This document shows, piece by piece, positions 44,236 to 56,042 of a DNA stretch of 64,000 bases. The first letter of the stretch is position 1. Each line of letters starts with the position of its first letter. The position numbers and the translations under genes are program-made. Source of the DNA: Asterias rubens (taxonomy: Eukaryota; Echinodermata; Asteroidea; Forcipulatida; Asteriidae); contig NC_047062.1 in NCBI RefSeq assembly GCF_902459465.1, positions 21,333,919 to 21,397,918 of the forward strand. Direction: 5' to 3'. The notes under the pieces are model-generated. The model was not told the DNA's origin. It made no database searches and saw nothing but the letters and a program-made list of their open reading frames with translations.

Positions 44236-45938
44236 GTTCTCATCATATTATGACACGTTAAACAGAAATAAGATTATTGTCATGGCAGCTGAGTTTGCTA
44301 GTCGTTAAACAATTAGCATTGTCTTGCTTTGCCCGCGTCATCATTTATTTTGGGTGAAGTAAGCCTACGAAAATTGGCTGCACCAAATATGTTGAATATT
44401 GGCTGGCTCAAATATTAAATGTGGTAATTTTTAAATTCAGACGGGTACGCGTGCAAGCAGTAGTTGCCTTATTTTCATCTACCACGAGTAGTCTTGGTTC
44501 CAAGACTTACGTTTCGAAATGGATCAATTAACAGATGGATCCACTATCGGGTAATCACCAATCACGTTCCGTTATGAGCATTGAGTACTAACGTCTTCGA
44601 CAAGAATAGCACGATTATGGAGCCTTGACCGCTGATGTTGGCTTAGAGAATTCTGCATCGTCATTGATTCTGTTCACACTGATATCGCATTCGCCTTTAT
44701 CAATTTTCAACCCCCCTTCTCGCAAATCCATGCCCGAAAAAACGTGCAACCACTAAAAGCTGGGTTTATCACGCGGACTAGTGGTCACACACTGGTCACA
44801 CGGGCGTAATAAAATGACCAATTTATATGCAGTAGATAAGCAATGGGAGACTTTTTGAAAGCTCTGCCACTAGAGGGCAGCAGACCTACCAGGCAAGGGT
44901 GCACAACTCCTATAGCAAACAATGGTAAATGCTAAACATTCAAAATTACTCAAAAAATATTTAGAAGTCTCTCAGCCTCTTGAAAATTAAATTAGATACA
45001 TTGTCATACAACTAAACTTCAGATTTCTTCTAATTTTTTGGTAGGTCAGCATTTTGGAATTTTTGCTAATTAACCTAGAAGAAACACTCCCAAAACCTCA
45101 TGCACACCGCTTGTTATCATACAGTTTGGCTAAATCTAAATACAAAATCAAAAACACGCAAAACACAAGGTATTTGCTGCCAGTGACCGTCACTCATGCT
45201 TCTCCTATTCCTAAGTTGTTGACATTACCTGGTGGAGAGCGCCCTCTCTTGGTGATTGGCAGATAGTCTAAAGTTTCCCATTAAGAAAATTAACCTTTCG
45301 GTCAGTATTGACCTTTACAAAATTACAATAGAATGAATAGCTACAAGATACAAAATGTCTGATCCAAGGCAGCAGCGCCGTATAACTGTGTTAAAATAGG
45401 GGCACAATTATAGGGTGTACCCTTTTTTATGAGGGTAGGGTAATTCGTCCTTACCCAGTTTCCCTTTGCCGTTTTTAAAGCCCCCATTTTTCTCCTGACG
45501 TTAGTATGTAAAAACATTAATTGCAAAATATCAAAATTACCACGTTAAAACTCGGGAAATGTCTAATCCCAAAATCCCAGATTTCAAATGGGGATAGGGG
45601 CACGCAAGTGAACCACAGACATCTCATTGGGGAGGTGCCCCACCCGCCCGCCCCGTTGTTAAGACACTGAAAGACAGCATCGAGAACACTCGTAACATAC
45701 GCACACACGCAAATTGCTGAATGAATAGTGAGGTTCGCGATGGTCTATTTATTGTAATAAAAAGACAAACCTATCAATACAAAGAGCCCAGTTTATATTA
45801 TTACAATTTATCTTGACTTGTGTGACTAGTTTCCATCAAGCTTTCTATTTAATTTAAAACGTCGTTCGAAGAGAGACGGCAACACAGTGGTGCGACTCTC
45901 ATACAAAGTCGTCACTACATTAACCCCCTCAACATTGA

Positions 45939-45970
<32 letters not shown>

Positions 45971-46130
45971 GAAATTTTGATGCAAAAAAGGCTGACCATT
46001 CAAGTTGAAGTCAGTTTCCCATTGTAGTTATTGTGTGCAGCTACACCGAATAGGATTTGACAAGAGGTCAATCTTTTCACCAGCGGTTTTTAAAATATTT
46101 GCCGTATTGATTGTTTATAATCTAACGTGA
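44236..46130. other. Intergenic between first and second PAN-discoidin genes
   Basis: No gene recognised. Contains a stretch bounded by CCACTAGAGGGC (44868) and GCCCTCTCTTGG (45240) that may be a worn MITE, and the ATT microsatellite at 45939-45970. Confidence 0.5.
45939..45970. repeat. (ATT)n microsatellite
   Basis: About ten uninterrupted ATT units. Confidence 0.95.
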
Positions 46131-46260
46131 TGCAGGCCAATACGCATGCTCGACATCAACCCATTACTCTTTCGGGTTAACAATTAACCCATGTTTCGAT
46201 TCAGTACAAAATCGGTACTGTATTTTTAACGTGAAATACAATGCAATTGGATACAGAAAT

Positions 46261-46312
46261 CAATTTTCCATGGTAACGGTTGTACACAGTGTTGATTAAT
46301 TAGTGCAGCCTA
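46261..46312 (+). promoter_or_regulatory. Promoter-proximal block conserved with the third PAN-discoidin gene
   Basis: ATTTTCCATGGTAACGGTTG, then TACACAGTGTTGATTAATTA and GTGCAGCC, matches the block at 53041-53090 (minus strand). It ends 64 bases before the start codon here and 65 bases before the start there. Confidence 0.6.
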
Positions 46313-46376
46313 TGCTTTCCCTGGAGAAGGATTTATTTTGATGCGAGGCACTTCTTGTCATCACGGTTTTGAAGAA

Positions 46377-47968
46377 ATGGCTCCCTTGAGCAGTTCGGTT
46401 TTCCTCTTTTTTGAGATGCTTCTTGCGGTTTCAGCATCTTATAGTGTGAGTGGTCTTTACGGAGGAGTGTCGTACCAGCCGGTAGAGCACCACGCCCTAC
46501 GCGGCCAGTCCTTCAGGGATATCTCGGGCATCTCTGCCGTCCTGTGTTCGGCTCGGTGTCTCAGCCATCATGGATGTTTCTCGTTCAACTATGATCACAT
46601 TAATCGAGTTTGTCAGATGAACAACGTCACAAGACAACAAAAGTGCGATCATTTCCAGCGAATGCAATCGTTCACTTACTACGACGCAACTGCGAAACCA
46701 AGAAATTGCCAGGTAGTTTACCTATATGCATTTATCAAACTTAATAAAATTGTATCAAACTCGTAATCGTCTTGTTCCCAGGCACTCAATATTGATTGTA
46801 TGTGTTTGTGTATCCCTTCTCCTGTTTCTATACAGAACAACACTGTTTCAAGCGATGGAGAATCATCAACTCTTTCCTCTACCAGCGTGTGTTGCCTTGT
46901 CGGTAAGTTAAATAATATCCGCAACTCTGATTCTGTCAATGAAGTTGTTGAGGTGGTAAAACTTTGCCACTCCTCAAACTTTTTCGACGTGGTTGATTTT
47001 CTTCCTGTTAAAATCTGCGCTGTGTATGAATCGCAGCGAATGTTGCGCAGGGGTTGAACACGAAGGTAAACTGATGCAAATTATTCGTTGCGAATTTGTG
47101 ACGTCAAAATTCGTATCGCGATCGCATTCACAACAAGTATGAGCGGGGCTTTAAGTTTGCATCTCTCTACTCTAATCCAGGGAGACTCGGTGTCGAAGAT
47201 GGTTCAATCCCCGATGAGAGCCTTTCCGCATCAAGCAACTGGTTTCCTGAGCCTGGAGTGGGCCAGCAATTCAGCACACCGGCTGGAGGTCGTCTCAACA
47301 AGATACCCACACAGGAAGATATCATAGGCGCATGGCATCCCAATGTTTCCGATGCCAACCAGTGGATACAGGTGGATTTGGTCAACCCGACCTTCGTGAC
47401 TGGGGTGCTCACCCAGGGGCGTTCTGATCATCCGCAATGGGTGACAAAGTACAAAGTGCAGTACCAACCACCCTCACAGGAATCCTTTGCTGATGTGCAA
47501 GACCATCTTGGGCACACAGAGGTATTATTTCTTGTATTTTGTTTCTGCTGACTGAAAAATTAATAATGATTTTATAAAAGAATACAAACCGCAGCTTTTG
47601 TTTGACAGTTCAAATTAGAAAGTAGAATTAGCTGTTTCAAACTGCTTAAAAAATGACCTACGATATACATGGCATAAAATTATGTAAAAAGTAGTTAAGC
47701 GATTGCCTGACTATTCGTCCATATCGGAGTCTTTTTCAAAAGCTAAAATCTGTTTAAATTCATTATGATAACAACTTAATTTCAGTATGTTATAAGTGTT
47801 CTCTGTTTTCATTCCAATTCACAGGAATTTATTGGCAACACCAACAAACTCGAAATCGTTGACAGACGTTTCTTCGAGCCTGTTTTGGCGAACAAGCTTC
47901 GTATTGTACCCGTTGAGTGGAACGGTAACAATATCGCTCTGCGTTTTGAGCTGATTGGTTGTGAGTAA
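46377..47968 (+). CDS. Secreted PAN/apple + F5/8 type C (discoidin) protein, 295 aa
   Basis: Exons 46377-46712, 46836-46902, 47181-47521 and 47825-47968, all in frame. Seen: signal peptide (MAPLSSSVFLFFEMLLAVSA); PAN-like module (SYQPVEHHALRGQSF, CSARCLSHHGCFSFNYDHIN, VCQMNNVT, KCDHFQRM); Ser-rich linker ending VCCLVG; discoidin domain (LGVEDGSIPDESLSASSNW, GRLNKIPT, WIQVDLVNPTFVTGVLTQGR, RFFEPVLANKLRIVPVEW, IALRFELIGCE) with the usual closing Cys. The first exon fuses what are two exons in the left-hand paralog. ATG at 46377 is chosen because MAPL aligns with MDSL and MDNL of the paralogs and starts a clean signal peptide; an upstream in-frame ATG (46341) would add 12 residues. Inferred role: extracellular glycan or protein binding. 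Confidence 0.9.
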
Positions 47969-47992
47969 ACTTCACTATGAAATGAAACACCT

Positions 47993-48155
47993 GGGGTGGA
48001 TTTCACAAAGGTAGTCCTAACTTAGGACTGGTCCTAGGCAATGCTAAGAGATAGGGCCAGTCCCAAGTTAGGATGAGTTACTTAGGACTGGTCCTATCTC
48101 TTAGCATTGCCTAGGACTAGTCCTAAGTTAGGACTACCTTTGTGAAATCCACCCC
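47993..48155. mobile_element. Family C palindromic MITE in 3' UTR of the second PAN-discoidin gene
   Basis: GGGGTGGATTTCACAAAGGT, AGTCCTAACTTAGGACTGGT and CCTAGGCAATGCTAAGAGAT are mirrored almost perfectly on the right, making a long stem. It starts 25 bases after the stop codon. Confidence 0.9.
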
Positions 48156-48246
48156 TGCAACCTTTGTTTGGGGTCGGGCACCGACTTTGACGTACAATTT
48201 GAGAACATTACGGAAACTAAAAGGAAGTTTGGATTTGAACTGTCAA

Positions 48247-48252
48247 AATAAA
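48247..48252 (+). terminator. Candidate polyadenylation signal, second PAN-discoidin gene
   Basis: AATAAA lies about 280 bases after the stop, beyond the palindromic MITE, so the mature 3' UTR would include the hairpin. Confidence 0.45.
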
Positions 48253-48399
48253 TTGAGTATTGTAATTTAGTCCTGTCGTTGATCCACAGTCCACACTACA
48301 CATGGTATAGCCCGCAAAAGACGCATGAAGTACATTGTATACAAAGGGCACTCCTTTGATGGAATTCACATAGCACTACGATTACGAATCATCTTAAAG

Positions 48400-48665
48400 G
48401 AACATTACGGAATTGTTTTGCAAGCAAAAAAGTTGCAGGCAGTGAAAACACGTTATGTTATGCACCAAATACATATTAAACTGACAAACCTGCAGAAGTT
48501 TGAGTGGGTCACCAGAGAATAGTGAAAACCCGATTACAAATTTTGCATTGCATCGATGCCAAAACAAAAATGATTAAAACGCTCACTGAGCGATAAACTC
48601 CAAACGCGAAATTTGATTATTTATTTCTCATCAAATATGAAATTTCAGACACAAATATTTCAAGG
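48400..48665. repeat. Dispersed repeat, copy 2
   Basis: Counterpart of 43990-44235, same orientation: AAACTGACAAACCTGCAGAA, GTGGGTCACCAGAGAATA, CTCACTGAGCGATAAACTCC. Confidence 0.7.
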
Positions 48666-51285
48666 GATGTTTTCTACTATTATCATCATTAGACCGTGTA
48701 CGTTTTATGTAAATCTGTGATCTTCACAATTTTTGTTTCTTACCAATTCTGCGTTCCTTTAGGATGAGTTGTCAGTATTACCATGGTAATTTGTATTGTG
48801 ACATCACACTTTACTTAGCATTTAAAAATATACATAAATTTTGTTATGAAAAAAAGGTTCTCCAGATTGAAAAAGAGTTCAAAACAGTTATTGTTCAAGT
48901 ATGCTAGTTTGTATAAAGACGTAAAACCTTAAAACTGTAATCGTGAATTACCTATTACATTATTGGATATAACACAGCCCAGCTTAAATACGTGCAATGT
49001 TTCAGCTTGATTGCCCCTGTTGTTCTGTATATATACATATATATATATATCTAAACATTTATGTTATGCTGTGGAAGTATAACGTAGCGATTGGTGAAGA
49101 TGTCATTCTATATTATTTCATGCATGACCTCCAAAGCCTTTTGCAAAAAGGATTTAGATTGTACCTTGTTTAGTTCGTTATACATATTTTGCGCATACAG
49201 TAACATCATTGACGAATACCAAGTTTCAACATGATCCATCACCTAGTTCGGTATGATACACGACTTCAAAAGGTGCACAAAGTAATACCACGTGACTTTT
49301 GATTACTTCAATCTACAAAATGTGGTCTGTGTATTTGTAGTTATTAAAATGTGTATAAAAGTTATTAAATTCCCAATAATTTAAAATGATTACCGAACTA
49401 TGAATACCTCAGACATCTAGTAAAAGTCTATTTGTTTTTGTGTACATTCATGACCCTGATAATATTTCATTCACAACGGCCTTGAATTTGACCTTTTGGG
49501 TGATATATTCCTCATTGGAATGAAAATATTAATATTATTTGTTGACATCAAAAGACGTAATCGTTGAAAATGTTGCCCTAATTGAAAGAGTCGGTTACGA
49601 ACCAAAAACATTCCCGTACAAAAATGTAGAGGTCCATTCATTTGACCCAGAATGATGTTTATTATAATTTATTTGGCAATTTCACATAATAAATACAAAA
49701 TTACAAAACATTTATACGAATAGGACAAGACTCTTAAAGTCACCTGGAAATAGATTTTTTTTTCTTTCAAACATAAGAGTATATGCTTACGAACAATACA
49801 ACAATTTGTTTAGTAATTGTTTGTCACGATTTATATGTTTAAAAAATATATAAAGCTGTTTGGGGGCTGACTCCGCCTACCCCTTTTGTGACGTCAATCG
49901 AGGCAGACTTTGCCTGCAATGCGTATAGTAAACACACGTGCAAAGTAAATGTACGTCCAAGTCGTGAGTTGGTACATTTCAAAAAGTGTTTTTCTGCATT
50001 CAGCAGCAATACACCTGGTCGGCATTGCCGGAAAAAAACAAAACATTCTTTTTTTGAAACGTACAAACTCACGACTTGGTCCGTACATGTACTTTGCAAT
50101 TGTGTTTACTCTACTTTAAAAACATTAAAAATATATTCATCTGCAATTTTAAAAACAGTTTCAAAAGAAAAAAGGGGATACATCTTGATATCAAAAGGGG
50201 ACAGGCAGTAAAAGAGAAAACAAAGTAATACACAACTGAGGACAACAGAAAGACGCGCCGCGCCATTTCCCCCGGAACATACTCTAACATTGATGGATTT
50301 TGACAACAATTAATTTGACATTGGAGTCCCTCTTTAAGAATTAATAATGCTAGATTGACGTTCATTAAAATTTATTAGGTATGATAGTACATAATTATTG
50401 ATGAACAATATTAATTATTTAATACTAAATACAGCTCTTTAATATTATTTTAAAACTGTAAACCTCGATCAGTTCTCAGAACGATGCTTTTATCTGCTAG
50501 TCCTTAGTTTTGCTTTATTGTCACACTTTTGCTTGCTACCTTTCACACGGGCGTCTTAATTTCCCTCCTCGTGCTTCCAAACAACTACTGCTCCTTACGG
50601 GATGCAGTGAAAGATCCTCCCCACAAAAACTCTTTCTTTCTCTCTGTCTATCTTTTTAGTTTTTGTATTGCATTTTCCAATCACGGACAACCACTGCGGC
50701 GCCCTCTTTCGACCAATTTCTTACGCGGTTTTTATTTTCATCCGGCCAGTTATTGTTTCCTTGCAGGCTGTTCAAACTCGTATATATGTTCAAATATCTC
50801 TTCTGTCTATCTCTGTTCCCTTGCTTTCTATAAAATAAAATAAAAGCTTGTTTGTAGAGGAGAGAGACGCCCGTAAGAATTTGCCCTGTGGACTACCTAA
50901 AGGCTTGTTGCTCTAAACAACGCGGTAAACACAAATTCTTGATCAGAATAATCCAAATATGTATAGGCCTACACACAAAATAGTTACTTAAATAGGCGTA
51001 GTTACAAGATTAACATTAAGGTTCAATTGTTACAACTGCAGCAGAGAAATCTACTTATATTAGGCAGAGACAGCAACCTTAAACAACTAACAAAATCAAG
51101 CAAAAAAAATGGGTGACAAACAAAGTCACGACTTATGTATCGACTATCTGCAATAATATTAACGAATTAACAGCGATCCAATCAAATTGTGTACATAAAG
51201 TATTATGTGTTTATCCCTCACAAGGTGACAATCATTCTATTTCCAGATCCTGGAGTATGTTAGTTTTCTTCATCCTTATTTACAA
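48666..51285. other. Intergenic between second and third PAN-discoidin genes
   Basis: AT-rich and without a recognisable gene. Holds a TA-rich run near 49030, the inverted repeat at 49929-50111, and imperfect inverted words ACGGGCGTCT / AGACGCCCGT at 50537 and 50866. Confidence 0.5.
49929..50111. mobile_element. Inverted repeat / MITE
   Basis: GTAAACACACGTGCAAAGTA, ATGTACGTCCAAGTCGTGAG and TTGGTAC are mirrored by GTACAAACTCACGACTTGGT, CCGTACATGTACTTTGCA and TGTGTTTAC. The loop is about 85 bases. Confidence 0.8.
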
Positions 51286-51395
51286 CCGAGCAGCTCAAAA
51301 AGCAATGCAATGAAATCACTCCATTTTAATAGTGGGCACAATGCGGACTCTTACCGCCAAGATGGGCTCGAAAAAGCGCCTCCACACGATGTCAT
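51286..51395 (-). repeat. Second, decayed copy of the last discoidin exon
   Basis: Directly downstream of the first copy, a 5'-truncated repeat reads RRFFEPILAVRVRIVP, then shifts frame to DFIALLFELLGCK and a stop. It keeps the final Cys that the first copy has lost. Confidence 0.8.
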
Positions 51396-51586
51396 TTTAT
51401 TCATTCATGTCTACGGCCGAGCAGCTCAAAACGCAAGGCAATGAAATCATTCTATTCGATGAGCACGATGCGGACTTTGACCACCAAGAGGGGCTCGAAG
51501 AAGCGCCTCTCCACGATGCCGTTATGATTGGTGTTGCCATTAAATATCTGCAATAGGGAGAAGATATAATAATATTCTTTAACTAA

Positions 51587-51931
51587 AGGCACTGGACACT
51601 ATTGGTAATTTTGCTTGAACAAAAACACTTGTTAAAAAGCAATGGAGAGCACATTTTTTGATAGTATAATATATTGTGAGAAACGGCTCCCACGATAGTT
51701 CTTGAGTAAGAGGTAATTTCTTACTCAAGTTATCAACTATTTCAGCTGAAGTTTTCTCTGAAATTAAGCGCACAAAGTTGTGCTTCAAGGGTGTTTTTCT
51801 TTCATTATTCTCTTGCAACTTTTATGACCAATTGAGTTCAAATTTTCACAGGGTTGTTATTTTGTGCGTATGTTGGGATACACCAAGTGAACATACTGGT
51901 CTTTGACAATAACTAAAGGTGTCCGGCGCCT
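51587..51931. mobile_element. TTAA MITE, family A, type I, in last intron of third discoidin gene
   Basis: Left flank CTAA and right flank TTAA (51932-51935). Ends AGGCACTGGACACTATTGG and GTGTCCGGCGCCT. Centre ATTTCAGCTGAAGTTTT. It starts 39 bases from the final exon acceptor. Confidence 0.85.
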
Positions 51932-53040
51932 TTAAGAACATGATATTATTCATCCTTTTTAGTATATTTTATTGAGAAAATGGTCTATAAATACCTCTGT
52001 TTGACCAAGCCCGTCTTCCACGTCAACAAGACTTGCCGGTGAGGGCGGTTCGTACTGCACTTTGAGCTTGGTCACCCACTGCCAAGAGTTATCCTGACGA
52101 CCCTGTGTGAGCACCCCAGTGACGTAGGTCGAGCTGTCCAAATCCACCTGTATCCACTGGTTGTTGTCTGACACATAGGGACACCATGCTCCAATGATAT
52201 CAGCATGTGGTGGTATCTTGTTGAGACGGCCATCAGCCGGTGTGCTTGTATCTGTATAGACTACTTGTGGTGCCCAGCTACTTGATGCACAGAGGCTTCC
52301 ATCGGGGATTGAACCATCTTCAAGACCGAGACGGTCTTTATTTGAAAAAAGACACAAAATTGACAAAATATTACCACAGATAATAGCTTAATGGGCCATA
52401 TATCTATATGACTTTCGTTTGAAATTCGCTTATAAATGAACCATAATTCAAGTCTGTTGCAAAATATAATGTTGTGGTGCAAATGAAATCGGTGCCAATA
52501 AGTTATTTACACCGACCAAATAAAAAGAGTAACATTTTCATTTGAAAATCCAAATGGCAAACAAACCCACAAGACTCTTCGGCATCTGGAAACTTATAAA
52601 ATATTGTGTTGCTTTGAAATTATCTTGTAAAATTGACTAATGAAGAAAATTAACTACCTGGTAACTCATTGGCATTGCAGTGGCGTCGTAATAACTGAAC
52701 GATTGCATTTTTTGAAAATAATCGCACTTTTGCTGTCTTGAGGCGTTGTTCATCTGACAGACTCGATTGATGTGATCGTAGTTGAACGAGAAACATCCAT
52801 GATGGCTGAGACACCGAGCCGAACACCTTATAGCGGAGATGCCCGATATATTCATGAAGGACTGACCGCGTAGGGCGTGGTGCTCTACCGGCTGGTACGA
52901 CACTCCTCGGCTCACACTATAAGATGCTGAAACCACAAGAAGCATCTCAAGACAGACGAAAATCAAACTGTCCATTTTTTAAAATCTTGATGAGAAGAAC
53001 GTTCCCGTATCGAAGTATGACCTACTCCACCAGGTGAAGA

Positions 53041-53090
53041 GGCTGATCTAAATAATAAGCACAGTGTACCACCGTTACCATGGAAAATAG
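53041..53090 (-). promoter_or_regulatory. Promoter-proximal block conserved with the second PAN-discoidin gene
   Basis: On the minus strand ATTTTCCATGGTAACGGTGG, then TACACTGTGCTTATTATTTA and GATCAGCC. About 80% identical by eye to 46261-46312, at the same distance from the ATG. Further upstream both genes also share GATGCAGG and CGCATGCTC (46131-46150; 53335-53365). Confidence 0.6.
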
Positions 53091-56042
53091 ATTGTTGTGG
53101 CAGACAGTAAAAAACACGCCTACCAGTGCACATATTGTATAACAGCAAAGGACGCCGCTAATTTCATGTTAGAGATCTGGTGCGAACTTTGTACTGAGAA
53201 TCACAACACGGTTTCATAGTATTTCGAATCAGTATTTAAATTTGCCGTAGTTTCATGGATTAAAGTTACACACCCATGATGAAACTACCGCGCATGGTTG
53301 TGCACCAGGAAATGATTGATCACAAAAGATAATTGTGAGCATGCGTGTATAACCCTGCATCAGAATGGTAAAACGATTGGCCTCTTTTCAAGTCCTTCTC
53401 CAGGTAAAGCGTAAGCTGTACAATATTAATATTCCAATAATTACCAGGTTTTGAATCAGTGCCATGGAAAAGTGACCTCTAATTGAGTTACACAATTTTA
53501 TAAATTAATATCAATTTGGAGAGGTGACCCGTTTTCAATGGGTCTGACTTGTATTATAATATAAATAGACCATCACAACAACTGTTTAAAATCATAGAGA
53601 AAATTACACGTGTGCACGTTTTGCACTAATAATGTGTGACTCTAACACTGTATGGTTGATTACCCGATTTGACCAAACTCATTGCATGGCAACGGTCAAT
53701 TTAGGAACCGACATCAATTTTTTCTGTACATAAAAACTGCCAAGGTCGTAGTGCTTTTAAGATGGGAAAATTTATTTTTCTGAGTCCACTCAAAAATGGG
53801 TAACAAACTTCTGGAAAATCTGAATGCTTCCATATCGAAAGCTGCTGTACTTCTGATCAATATTCCAATATTGCCATTACTTTTAAGAGTGATTACCATA
53901 CGTATACCTTCCCTTAAAAAAAGAAACAAAAAACACTAACAAACAATGGAGAAGTGAATCATCACTTTGTTCTTTTGTTGTCTTCACTGAACCACCTGAC
54001 CCTACTTCCTTGGACGCGGAAGCCTTACCCTTTAAGAGGACGTGCAAGGCAGGTGGAATCTCTAAAGAGGTGTGCGGCAAGATAATTGATTATTGTCTCT
54101 TCACCTGTTCAGAACAGTATCAATATTCATAGAATAATAGTAGTGCAAATGTCTGTTATTTATTCTGAAGGTGATTAGAGACAAAAACTAATTTTTTTTT
54201 GTTTCGCCATTTGAAAATAGGAGTTCGTGCTTCGTGTGATGTTTTTGTTTGAACCGGAGATTCCGGGGGGAAAAATCGACGGACAATAAGGGATAAAATC
54301 GTAAATTTCCTCTTTGTGTTGAAGATGTATTGTATACATGTTTTTCATTACCAAATTTCAAGGCCTGTGAAAGCAATCACTATTTTAGTTTGGAAAACAG
54401 TTCCTTTTTTTAAAGGCAGTTATCATTCTGGAGAGCAAGATATTTTTAATTTCAAGCAGCTGAAAACCATAAATAGCTGCTTTTTAAATAAAAATAAATT
54501 CTTTCGAAAATAAATATTTACTGAGCACTCACCCCGACCACCATAAGGCAAAGGTTGGATTGGGGCTCACTAGTTATTGACCACCTCAGGCCCTCTTGAA
54601 ATTTTAAATATTTGCTCTTCAAAAAAAGAAAATGACCGCTCTTACAAATGAAAACAATTACTCTAGAAAATTATAATATTATCTGCTCCTCAAAAAAATA
54701 AATATATAAATAACTGCACGCCAAACAAAATACATATATAACTGCTCTCCAAATTAAAATAGGGATATCACAAACGGGCTTTCTTATTAAATAAATATCA
54801 GTCAATATAATGTTCTAGTTTGCTAAATAAGAAAAAAATCTACCATGCGTTTAAGATACTGTATGTTTTTGCAAACATGTATTTTTTACATAATGAGTTC
54901 CCACTCTTCCTTGTTAACAGTAAATTAAACTCAAGGACTACCAATTAGCCTATTGATTCTTACACATACGCCTTGAAATAATTACAAGTATGGTTCACAT
55001 CTCATTATAGTTACATGAAGAAAGGCGGTCTCCAAATCACTGTAAGTTGTCGTGTACACACTGAAACATGAGAATGGCCACGAAAAGCCATATGATGCAT
55101 TGTTAAAAAAAACCTGCCATGAACGTCTCTGTTGTCTTTGAATCATTTAGAGGGCATTAAAGGGAGAGTATAAGTTTGGTAGTCATGACAACAAACATTT
55201 TGTTAGAAGCCTACAACAGTTTTTTATGTATTTAAAGCATTTACAAAAATATTTCACTTTGAAGTTATGTGGTTATGTTAAAAATGATATAAATTGTTTT
55301 TTTTTGCCCCAAAATTTAATCCGCAAAAGCGTTACTGCCAGGGACGTTTCTCAGGTTGTGTATTCCTATTAGGGATTATTCTTCCTGCATGGACCTTTTC
55401 CCCCGGATTTTCAGGATATCTAAAAAGCGCAATTTTTCAAATGTGTTAGTTTTTTTCTTAACATCGACATTTATGTAGGGTAAACAACCGCACGGTTTCA
55501 AAAACCAATTCGCCATACTAATAAGTGCTAGCAAAGACTGCTGCTATACGAGTGTGGGCAGCATTGAATTGCAACAATCTCCATTGAAAAAGGTGGAGAA
55601 TTATCTATAGATCAAGACAAGCTTATTGATTGGCAAAAGGCTTTACAATAAATTGTTATCTCTCCCCGGGTCAAAATGACGGATTATTACAGTAACGATG
55701 GCAACAGTTTGCTGCCATGTTAAATCTCTGAAACAAGATAATGCACAGCTGTTTCTGAACAATATCGAGATGTGATTTACAGAAACTGCGAGAGTTACAT
55801 ATTGTATTGTAACTAGATTGTTATGATTCAAAAAACCTTAAATGAAACATTTCGATAATACTATGTGTGTTGATTCGTTTTAAGACGAGATCTTTGGAGA
55901 TAATTTCACACACAACCAATAGGGCCTAAGGGTAGATCAACATTAACGCCCATTCGACATTATTACAATAAGCTCTAAATTACTGCGAACCCAATGCTAT
56001 CTCATAACTTTAATAATTATCAATATAAACCACAAGCTTTAA

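Larger units (their letters stand above)
51286..52975 (-). pseudogene. Third PAN-discoidin gene, damaged
   Basis: Recognisable pieces: exon 52975-52658 (signal peptide MDSLIFVCLEMLLVVSAS and an intact PAN module, CSARCLSHHGCFSFNYDHIN); exon 52335-51995 (discoidin, 341 bases exactly as in both paralogs: GRLNKIPPHADIIGAWCPYV, WIQVDL, VTGVLTQGR); exon 51547-51401 (GIVERRFFEPLLVVKVRIV). Lesions seen: TAG at 51454-51452 in place of the Trp of the paralog motif PLEW/PVEW; the final Cys replaced by Arg; no clear linker exon. The linker-like stretch around 52560-52605 has GGATTTT where the paralog has the GGTAAGT donor. Without the linker, the PAN and discoidin frames do not join. Inferred: a pseudogene, or a gene now making only a PAN fragment. 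An assembly or sequencing error cannot be excluded for the TAG alone. Confidence 0.75.

Noticed and set aside
51332-51556. 74-codon plus-strand ORF in the discoidin pseudogene
   Set aside because: It is antisense to the two copies of the terminal discoidin exon, which carry the recognisable family motifs on the minus strand.
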